Shown here: one piece after another, positions 1-4,857 of the stretch | Layout of the letters: the number at the start of each line of letters is the position of its first letter | Position numbering within the stretch: the first letter of the stretch is position 1 | NCBI GenBank assembly: GCA_959604475.1 | Contig: CAUHBX010000071.1 | Location: 1-5,979 of the forward strand | Direction: 5' to 3' | DNA: 5,979 nt | From: an uncultured Eubacteriales bacterium | GTDB lineage: Bacteria; Bacillota; Clostridia; Lachnospirales; Anaerotignaceae | Notes under the pieces: model-generated | The model's database searches: none | What the model was told of the DNA's origin: nothing | The model's input: only the letters and a program-made list of their open reading frames with translations | Translations under genes and position numbers: made by a program

Positions 1-20
1 ATGTCGACGGAGAAAAGGTC

Positions 21-275
21 TCACCGTCGCAGGCGGCAGCGTATGCCGTCAGGGGTCTGTATGGCCAGGTCTATATCGCTTCCGGAACGGAATTCCTTGG
101 CCTGCTCAGGCGTAAGCAAATCCAAAAGCTCCGATTTTAAATCGTTAAGCACGTAATTGGCGGGAAGCCTCTGTATACTGCCGTCTATCCTTACCGAAAT
201 GGGTTCGTCCTGCCCATAATGGATATCGGATGCGCCCATGAGGTTTGCCGACGTTATTATCTCATAAACTGTCAT
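21..275 (-). CDS. pilT: PilT retraction ATPase, N-terminal part, interrupted near window edge
   Basis: This is the start of a PilT-type hexameric ATPase, which powers pilus retraction on the cytoplasmic face of the membrane. Only the N-terminal PAS-like domain is visible. Family hallmarks are GASDIHYG at residues 14-21, VRIDG at 28-32, the LLTPEQ helix near 53-58, and DIDLAI at 67-72 leading into IRCRL at 78-82. The catalytic RecA-like core (Walker A and B, Asp and His boxes) would lie to the left of base 1. The ATG at 273-275 is preceded by AGGAG, which overlaps the pilB stop codon, so translation is probably coupled to pilB. PilT proteins are about 340-370 aa long. Here an in-frame TGA at 21-23 ends the frame after 84 residues, just past IRCRL, where the family continues with an RVN-like strand. 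This may be a real truncation, a frameshift, or an error close to the end of the sequence. The PilT assignment is firm; whether the gene is intact is unknown. Confidence 0.8.
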   Translation of the reverse strand: MTVYEIITSANLMGASDIHYGQDEPISVRIDGSIQRLPANYVLNDLKSELLDLLTPEQAKEFRSGSDIDLAIQTPDGIRCRLRR

Positions 276-286
276 TTAGGTTTCTC

Positions 287-1978
287 CTATTCAATAGAGT
301 ATATTATTTTTTCTATTTCAGCCATGCTTGTCGTGCCGTCGCGGAGCAGGTCAAGCGCAAAATCCCTGAGGAAGCGCACGCCCTTGGAGCGCTCGTATTC
401 CTTGATTTCAGTGATGGGCACGCTCTGGGCTATCATTGTCCTGAGAGTTTCGTCCACGTTTATTATCTCGTAAATGGGACGGCGGCTTATATAGCCGGTG
501 TTGGAGCAGAAGGGGCAGCCGACAGGCTCATACACCTCGTCAATATCGGAACTTTCTCCGATAATAAAGCGGTCAACATCGTTTACGGCACGCTTCTGCT
601 TGCAGTGGGGGCACAGCTCCTTAACTAGACGCTGGGCAACAACCCCTGTAACGGAGGCGGCTACCATATAAGGCGCGCTTCCCATATCTATAAGCCTGTA
701 AATACTTGAGACAGTATCGTTGGTATGCAGGGTTGAGAGCACGAGATGCCCAGTTATGGCGGCCCTGATGCCAAGGGAGGCGGTCTCCGCGTCACGCATT
801 TCGCCGACCATTATTATATCGGGGTCCTGACGCAGTATTGAGCGCAGGGCCGAGGAAAAGGTAAGGTCGGCCTTCGGATTGACCTGAACCTGGTTTATAT
901 TGTCGATACGCTGCTCAACGGGGTCCTCAATAGTAACGATATTAACAGGTTTATGCGCCAAAAGGTTAAGGGCGGCGTAAAGGGTTGTGGTCTTGCCGCT
1001 TCCGGTAGGGCCGGTTACAAGGATAATTCCGTTGGGCGCCTTAATCATATGCTTAAATGCCTCAAGTACGCCGTCAGGCATTCCGAGGCGGTTTAAATCC
1101 ATAAGTTCCGGACGGTTGGTATTGCCCAAAAGCCTCATAACTATTTTTTCACCGTAGATTGTGGGCAGGGAGGAAACACGGATATCCAGCTCAAAGCCCT
1201 GCCCCTCGTAATGGAGCTTGCCGTCCTGCGGGATACGCTTTTCGGCGATGTTCATGTCGCTTATCAGCTTTATACGGGTAATAATCGGATTATGCGCCGC
1301 TATTGACATACGCGTATGGGTAGTGAGGTCGCCGTTTATACGGTAACGTATGAGCAGGTCGTTTTTGGACGGCTCGATATGTATATCGCTGGCGTTGGCT
1401 GCAGCAGCCTGGTTTATGAGTGTATTAATAAGTTTTACCAGAGGCGTGCCTTCTATACGCTCGCCTGTCATTACAAGCGCCTCGTCCTCTTCCTCATCAG
1501 AGGAAAGCTCCCTGCTGAGGTCTTCGGCTGCGGATTTAACTATATCCTTGCTGAAATAACTGTCAATTATACTCAGAAGAGAGCTTTTTCGGACAACCAC
1601 CGTACTGACCTCGTAGCCGGTTATGCTTCTCAGTTCGTCAAAGGTATAAAAGGCCAGGGGGTCGCTGGTAGCCACCACAAGGGCGTTATTTTGAAAATCA
1701 ATGGGCAGCACAAGGTTTCTGACCGCATAGTTCCTGTCCACAAGGTTTGCGGCCTTGGGGTCAATCTTATAGCCGGACAGCTCCATATAGGGTATATTCA
1801 GCTGCTCGGACAGGCATTGGGCAAATTCGGCCTCGCTTACATAGGACAGGTCTATAAGTATATCTCCTATACGTTTGCCCTTGGAGCTTTTTTGAAGCTC
1901 AATGGCACGGTCAAGCTGCTTCTGATTTATTATTCCCTTATCAAGCAGTATCTGTCCTATTTGCACGTTCTTTCGCAT
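287..1978 (-). CDS. pilB: PilB type IV pilus extension ATPase
   Basis: This is a GspE/PilB-family hexameric ATPase of 563 aa, the usual length, which drives pilin polymerisation at the inner face of the membrane. Domain order: an N-terminal MshEN/T2SSE_N region (about 1-145) with two tandem GxxLxxxxxI-type motifs at 6-29 and 36-59; an acidic linker (161-166, DEEEDE); an N2 domain with NASDIHIEP at 195-203; and the RecA-like core. The core carries Walker A GPTGSGKTT (323-331), an Asp box around TIEDPVE (349-355), Walker B DIIMVGE (387-393) and a His box GHLVLSTLHTND (410-421). The four zinc cysteines typical of PilB are present as CPHC (456-459) and CPFC (488-491), and they separate it from PilT. 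I chose the ATG at 1976-1978, not the in-frame ATG at 1994-1996, because AAAAGGAGAA lies 5 bases upstream of the former and nothing like it precedes the latter. pilT follows 11 bases downstream. Confidence 0.97.
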   Translation of the reverse strand: MRKNVQIGQILLDKGIINQKQLDRAIELQKSSKGKRIGDILIDLSYVSEAEFAQCLSEQLNIPYMELSGYKIDPKAANLVDRNYAVRNLVLPIDFQNNALVVATSDPLAFYTFDELRSITGYEVSTVVVRKSSLLSIIDSYFSKDIVKSAAEDLSRELSSDEEEDEALVMTGERIEGTPLVKLINTLINQAAAANASDIHIEPSKNDLLIRYRINGDLTTHTRMSIAAHNPIITRIKLISDMNIAEKRIPQDGKLHYEGQGFELDIRVSSLPTIYGEKIVMRLLGNTNRPELMDLNRLGMPDGVLEAFKHMIKAPNGIILVTGPTGSGKTTTLYAALNLLAHKPVNIVTIEDPVEQRIDNINQVQVNPKADLTFSSALRSILRQDPDIIMVGEMRDAETASLGIRAAITGHLVLSTLHTNDTVSSIYRLIDMGSAPYMVAASVTGVVAQRLVKELCPHCKQKRAVNDVDRFIIGESSDIDEVYEPVGCPFCSNTGYISRRPIYEIINVDETLRTMIAQSVPITEIKEYERSKGVRFLRDFALDLLRDGTTSMAEIEKIIYSIE

Positions 1979-1983
1979 GACAG

Positions 1984-1993
1984 TTCTCCTTTT
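1984..1993 (-). promoter_or_regulatory. Ribosome binding site that sets the pilB start
   Basis: On the minus strand this reads AAAAGGAGAA, followed by 5 bases and then the ATG at 1976-1978. An in-frame ATG lies at 1994-1996, six codons upstream, but the bases before it contain no purine-rich site. The shorter protein, starting MRKNVQIG, is therefore preferred. Confidence 0.8.
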
Positions 1994-2018
1994 CATTGAA
2001 TGGGTAATGTGATATTAT
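1990..2018 (+). promoter_or_regulatory. Candidate promoter for pilD
   Basis: A -35-like TTTTCA (1990-1995, four of six matches to TTGACA) is followed by a 17-base spacer and TATTAT (2013-2018, five of six matches to TATAAT). TGA at 2010-2012 gives an extended -10. Transcription would start near 2025, leaving a leader of about 26 bases before the pilD ATG. The -35 overlaps the pilB ribosome binding site, and the -10 overlaps the pilB -10. Assignment is by consensus only. Confidence 0.5.
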
Positions 2019-2019
2019 A
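2014..2019 (-). promoter_or_regulatory. Candidate -10 box for pilB-pilT
   Basis: On the minus strand these six bases read TATAAT, a perfect sigma-A -10 hexamer, about 36 bases upstream of the pilB ATG. No good -35 lies 16-18 bases further upstream, and the TGn extension is absent. The promoter is therefore weak, activator-dependent or not real. It shares its bases with the pilD -10 on the opposite strand. Confidence 0.45.
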
Positions 2020-2038
2020 AAATCGGGAATGACTCCCC

Positions 2039-2045
2039 GGAGGTG
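2039..2045 (+). promoter_or_regulatory. Strong ribosome binding site of pilD
   Basis: GGAGGTG lies 5 bases before the ATG at 2051 and is a near-full match to the 16S anti-Shine-Dalgarno. It fixes the pilD start and fits a Firmicute host. Confidence 0.85.
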
Positions 2046-2050
2046 AAAAT

Positions 2051-2797
2051 ATGTTTCAGTTTGTTCTTTTTATGATATACGGGCTGTGTATCGGCTCGTT
2101 TTTAAACGTTGTTATATACCGTCTTCCGCGTAAGCTGCCGATTGCCAAAGGCCGCTCCATGTGCCCGAAATGCTCACATACCCTGGGCGCGCCTGACCTT
2201 GTGCCTGTGGCCAGCTTCCTTGCGCTTGGCAGAAAATGCCGTTACTGCGGGGAACCTATATCCTGGAGATATATGGGCGTTGAACTGCTTACGGGCGTCT
2301 GGTTTGGGCTGTGCGGTTATTTTTGGGATATAAGCCTGTACGCAGTAATCCTCTGCCTGTACGGCAGTGTGCTGATATGCGCCTGGTTTATTGACAAGGA
2401 CGAGACTTACATACCCGACAGATTTCATATAATTATAATAGCCCTTGCCGCAGCATCGCTGTTTACGGGCCCGGCGGTTGGAATTAAATCCAGGCTTTTA
2501 GGCTCGGCGATTGTGGGCGGTATAATGTTAGTTATTTCCTTCATGACCGGAGGAGGTATCGGCGGAGGCGACATAAAGCTTATGGCGGCCTCAGGACTTC
2601 TGCTTGGGGCAAAGCTTGTTGTGCCGGCCTTTTTTATGGCCTATATAATAGCGGCTGTACGCTGGGTGCCTCCTTATGCGGCAAAGAAAATCCCCAAGGG
2701 CTTTGAGGTGCCGATGGCGCCGTCCTTTGCGGTTTCACTTATGATTATGTCGCTGGCCGGGGACAGGCTGGTTAATATGTACCTAAGCCTATTCTAA
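2051..2797 (+). CDS. pilD: PilD prepilin peptidase / N-methyltransferase
   Basis: This bifunctional membrane aspartyl protease cleaves class III leader peptides after the conserved Gly and methylates the new N-terminal residue. Its substrates here would be the neighbouring minor pilins and a major pilin outside the window. Visible features are GLCIGSFLNVVIYRLP (11-26), the classic N-terminal PilD signature; a zinc-binding pair CPKC (38-41) and CRYC (63-66) in the methylase domain; a first catalytic Asp in FIDKDETYIPD (113-123, most likely D115); and a second in GGGDIKL (171-177, D174). Several hydrophobic segments follow (about 1-22, 83-114, 124-140, 149-165, 180-203, 224-248). At 248 aa it is the usual length. 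The C-terminal PFGP-like motif is degenerate (VPMAPS, 220-225). It is the only gene in the window on the plus strand. It runs convergent with the minor-pilin operon, overlapping it by 9 bases, and divergent from pilB. Confidence 0.96.
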   Translation: MFQFVLFMIYGLCIGSFLNVVIYRLPRKLPIAKGRSMCPKCSHTLGAPDLVPVASFLALGRKCRYCGEPISWRYMGVELLTGVWFGLCGYFWDISLYAVILCLYGSVLICAWFIDKDETYIPDRFHIIIIALAAASLFTGPAVGIKSRLLGSAIVGGIMLVISFMTGGGIGGGDIKLMAASGLLLGAKLVVPAFFMAYIIAAVRWVPPYAAKKIPKGFEVPMAPSFAVSLMIMSLAGDRLVNMYLSLF

Positions 2798-3286
2798 ATT
2801 CCAGTTGGGGCAGCGGACTGCCTGGGACTGGGTATAAAATTCCTTCCCGTCCTCGTCAAGGACGGTTAGGGAAACGAGTATGGCAGGGCGGTCAGAAAAG
2901 GCTTCAATGCCGTTTGCCGGGTCTCCCTCCCACTTCAGGTCAAGCTTGATATCAACGGACAGCTTATCCTTTGTAAGGTTTGGAAACAACTGCTGTCCGA
3001 GCTTTTCCAGCTCTATTTTCTCGCCTGTGTGGTCGCTGTTTTCATTTACATGGGTGTAGGTGAGGGTATCGCCGTTTAATACGAAATCCTTTCCGCAGTA
3101 AAGCCTGTCCTGAAGCTCGTTTATTATTCCGGCGCAGGCGGAGCGGGCGTTGCTCTGACGTGAGTTAATATGAAACACCTTTATCTGCGGAACAAGGTAA
3201 GAGGCGAGAAAGCCGCCTACAATAACAGTAATTGCAAGGGTTATCAGTATCTCTATGAGGGTGAAGCCCTTTTTTGATTTACGCAT
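2789..3286 (-). CDS. Type IV minor pilin, PilW/GspJ-like
   Basis: This is a prepilin of 165 aa. A short basic leader MRKSKKG is followed by FTLIEILITLAI, the class III signal with Phe at +1 and Glu at +5, and a hydrophobic N-terminal helix to about residue 36. PilD would cleave after Gly7. The body is a predicted beta-rich globular domain with Cys at mature positions 44, 57 and 152, which could form a disulphide outside the cell. Size and position as the last of three minor pilins suggest a PilW/GspJ role in the tip-priming complex, but only the N-terminus is truly diagnostic. A GTG at 3293-3295 lies in frame three codons upstream. The ATG at 3284-3286 is preferred because GCGGTGAGA sits 3 bases before it, as it does before the preceding gene. 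The stop codon lies inside the end of pilD. Confidence 0.85.
   Translation of the reverse strand: MRKSKKGFTLIEILITLAITVIVGGFLASYLVPQIKVFHINSRQSNARSACAGIINELQDRLYCGKDFVLNGDTLTYTHVNENSDHTGEKIELEKLGQQLFPNLTKDKLSVDIKLDLKWEGDPANGIEAFSDRPAILVSLTVLDEDGKEFYTQSQAVRCPNWNLE
2801..2831 (+). terminator. Imperfect hairpin just after the pilD stop
   Basis: CCAGT (2801-2805) pairs with ACTGG (2827-2831). Inside it GGCAG (2809-2813) pairs with CTGCC (2818-2822) around a CGGA tetraloop, with a small internal loop between the two stems. It begins 4 bases after the pilD stop codon, where a terminator or 3' stabilising stem would sit. No U-tract follows (the next bases read GTATAAAATT), so efficient intrinsic termination is doubtful. 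It lies inside the 3' end of the opposing pilin gene, so the pairing could be due to chance. Confidence 0.3.
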
Positions 3287-3289
3287 TGT

Positions 3290-3298
3290 TCTCACCGC
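3290..3298 (-). promoter_or_regulatory. Ribosome binding site deciding the PilW-like start
   Basis: On the minus strand this reads GCGGTGAGA, 3 bases before the ATG at 3284-3286. The alternative GTG start lies inside this site. An 11-base match, AAGCGGTGAGA, occurs at 3626-3636 in front of the upstream pilin gene, which supports its role as a GGTGA-type Shine-Dalgarno. Confidence 0.6.
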
Positions 3299-3303
3299 TT
3301 CTC

Positions 3304-3621
3304 TTATTTATAGTAATAATAGGTAATACCGCTGTCCTCGCCGTCAGCATAAAGCTCGCAACGGCGCAGTATAAAGCTGCCTCCGTTTTCGCCTCCGGTG
3401 GCAATATCCTCGCCGGACAGGCTGCGGTTATTTATATTAGACGGCCTTTTCCCAGTCTCATAGGACGTCACTATATCTGAGGTGTTTTTTGCGTGTACGT
3501 TCATTTTGTCTGTAATTGTCAGATTGGATAGGGCTATTGATAAAAAGGCGGCTGTTATCAGCGCTATCAGCGCTATGCATACCACGGCCTCTATCAGTGT
3601 AAAGCCGTTATTCCGCTTCAT
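3304..3621 (-). CDS. Small type IV minor pilin, PilV/GspI-like
   Basis: This is a 105-aa prepilin. The leader MKRNNG is followed by FTLIEAVVCIALIALITAAF, with Phe at +1 and Glu at +5 of the mature chain, so it is a standard PilD substrate. The mature chain of 99 residues is short, with a modest head domain of about 65 residues ending in an unusual run of four Tyr and a Lys. One Cys is in the transmembrane helix (C15) and one in the head (C88). Its size, N-terminus and place between a K-like and a J-like pilin suggest the I (PilV/GspI) position, but this is inferred from context. The ATG overlaps the end of the upstream gene by 14 bases in another reading frame. GGTGA lies within that upstream coding sequence, so translation is probably coupled. 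Confidence 0.82.
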   Translation of the reverse strand: MKRNNGFTLIEAVVCIALIALITAAFLSIALSNLTITDKMNVHAKNTSDIVTSYETGKRPSNINNRSLSGEDIATGGENGGSFILRRCELYADGEDSGITYYYYK

Positions 3622-4225
3622 AGTATCTCACCGCTTTCCAGCCCTCAATCCAGGGAGAGTCAAATGTGAATTTTGGTTCAGGCTCCAGCCTTGCAGCCAG
3701 CTTATAGAGCTTTCCTGTTTCTTTAGATGTAAATTCTATTTCAATTTCCAGCCAGCATATCGGCTTTTTTTCTTCCTTCTGAGTTATATTCACAGTGTGT
3801 GTCTGCTTAAGGGTACCCTCCGGCAATGCGGCGGTGCTTGTAAGGCTTTCGCTGGAGCTTTCAAATACCGGTGATGAGGTCTCCGCCTTTTCTTCATCTG
3901 ACAGTCCCTCATAGGCCATCATCTCATTGACGTAATCCTGATATTCTGAGACGGACGCGCCGAAAAATTTTATAATATCTATTTCGCCGAGGGCATCGGT
4001 CGCGTTTTTTGGATACCCGGACCATGTCATGGACTCCGCCATATCCACAAAGGTATCCCTAAGGCTGGCAGCCGTAATATAATCCTGCTCATGCCGACGC
4101 TGTTCCGCCGCGGAGCGCGCCGAATAGATGCTGACTGCGGAATAGGCCGCGGCCAGTATACCTAATATAGCCATAAGTATTATTATGTAAATTAAGTTTG
4201 AGCCGCGTCTGTTTTTATTCCACAT
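3608..4225 (-). CDS. PilX/GspK-like tip minor pilin
   Basis: This is a 205-aa protein with an N-terminus like PilX and GspK: MWNKNRRG, then SNLIYIIILMAILGILAAAY. The likely prepilin cleavage is after Gly8, giving Ser at +1. The position normally held by Glu5 is Tyr13 (mature +5). Lack of Glu5 is usual for the GspK/PilX class, which caps the tip and needs no pairing with a pilin above it. After the helix there is an Arg/Glu-rich amphipathic stretch (36-48), a helical domain (50-115), a Ser/Thr/Glu-rich probable loop (110-135) and a beta-rich C-terminal part (141-205). In C. difficile the T4P cluster carries a GspK-like PilK in a similar setting. The ATG is preceded by GGAGG with a 7-base gap; that site lies inside the end of pilO, and the two genes are separated by only 2 bases. 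Full-length homology was not checked. Confidence 0.78.
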   Translation of the reverse strand: MWNKNRRGSNLIYIIILMAILGILAAAYSAVSIYSARSAAEQRRHEQDYITAASLRDTFVDMAESMTWSGYPKNATDALGEIDIIKFFGASVSEYQDYVNEMMAYEGLSDEEKAETSSPVFESSSESLTSTAALPEGTLKQTHTVNITQKEEKKPICWLEIEIEFTSKETGKLYKLAARLEPEPKFTFDSPWIEGWKAVRYYEAE

Positions 4226-4227
4226 TT

Positions 4228-4857
4228 TTATTCCTCCACAAAATAGAAGGTCATATTTACATCAGCCGTATAGGTGCTGTCGCCGGCAGTTATGGCGAAG
4301 GTGTCAACCGTTACGCTTTTGCCGTTTGTGCTGAAGCTGTTTAAAGCGTTTATTAGGTTCGCAAGCTCCCCGTTCATTGTTACGGAGCAGCTGTAAAGCG
4401 TCTGCGTAAGTGAAGATGGGGACTGGGTTTCAGCGCCCTGGTCTTCGCTTTCGGCGCTTTCAAGGGCGCTGTCCATAACCTGGGAGCCGCTGTAGGCCAG
4501 CGAGCTTGCAACAGGCCCTATTTGGGCGGGATTAATAGTAACCGACGTAAGCGTTACGCCGCTGTCATAGGCGGCCTGCTGAAGCATTCGGTCAATTTGT
4601 GTATCAATAAGGTTTTTATAGAAGTAGCTGTCAGACAGCGCGCGTATTTTTTCATCGGAAAGACGGGAATCCGCGCCTATCAGGGACGGCATAAGCATTT
4701 CCATCTGCTCCCTCTCGGCCTGCGCCGCCTCGTATTCCAGCTTTGCCTGCCTGTTGGCGTTAAGGACTGGATTTATTATGTAAGTCCAGCTTGCAAGAAG
4801 TATTACTAAAAGGGCAAGGACGTAGAGCAGTATTTTTTCTCTCTTTGAAAGAACCAT
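4228..4857 (-). CDS. pilO: PilO inner-membrane alignment protein
   Basis: This is a bitopic membrane protein of 209 aa. It has a short basic cytoplasmic tail (1-8), one transmembrane helix (about 9-28), an Ala/Glu/Arg-rich coiled-coil stretch (about 33-58), further helix to about 97, and two small alpha/beta segments typical of the PilO/GspM ferredoxin-like fold (100-115 and 150-209). They are separated by a Ser/Glu/Asp/Gln-rich, probably disordered, insert (123-150). PilO pairs with PilN through the coiled coil and core domain, and links the cytoplasmic PilM ring to the pilus machine. Assignment rests on topology, length and its place straight after pilMN, since primary sequence in this family is poorly conserved. 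The start ATG overlaps the pilMN stop (TAATG), with AAAGGGGG about 11 bases upstream, so translation is coupled. pilP and pilQ, which follow pilO in Gram-negative clusters, are absent. Confidence 0.85.
   Translation of the reverse strand: MVLSKREKILLYVLALLVILLASWTYIINPVLNANRQAKLEYEAAQAEREQMEMLMPSLIGADSRLSDEKIRALSDSYFYKNLIDTQIDRMLQQAAYDSGVTLTSVTINPAQIGPVASSLAYSGSQVMDSALESAESEDQGAETQSPSSLTQTLYSCSVTMNGELANLINALNSFSTNGKSVTVDTFAITAGDSTYTADVNMTFYFVEE

Noticed and set aside
3..22. SalI (GTCGAC) and BsaI (GGTCTC) sites close together at the left edge, hinting at a cloning junction.
   Set aside because: Such six-base sites occur by chance, no vector-like sequence is visible, and the surrounding bases cannot be told apart from host DNA.
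245..628. Plus-strand open frame of 127 codons opposite the pilB 3' end and pilT start.
   Set aside because: It lies antisense to the PilB zinc-cysteine region and His-box side, with no ribosome site and no coherent domain.
1979..1996. pilB start at the upstream ATG (1994-1996), giving MKRRTVMRKN.
   Set aside because: The would-be extra codons contain the AAAAGGAGAA ribosome site of the downstream ATG, and no site precedes the upstream ATG.
1316..1999. Long plus-strand open frame of 227 codons opposite pilB.
   Set aside because: It is fully antisense to the strongly conserved pilB N-terminal half, has no Shine-Dalgarno before its ATG, and its translation shows no recognisable domain. It is a shadow of codon bias.
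2033..2042. CTCC/GGAG self-complementarity that might hide the pilD ribosome site.
   Set aside because: The loop would be only two bases, too tight for a stable hairpin.
1979..2050. A c-di-GMP riboswitch in the pilD-pilB spacer, as found before some clostridial pilin genes.
   Set aside because: The spacer is about 72 bases and the expected leaders are under 40, too short for a GEMM-type aptamer. No matching conserved core was seen.
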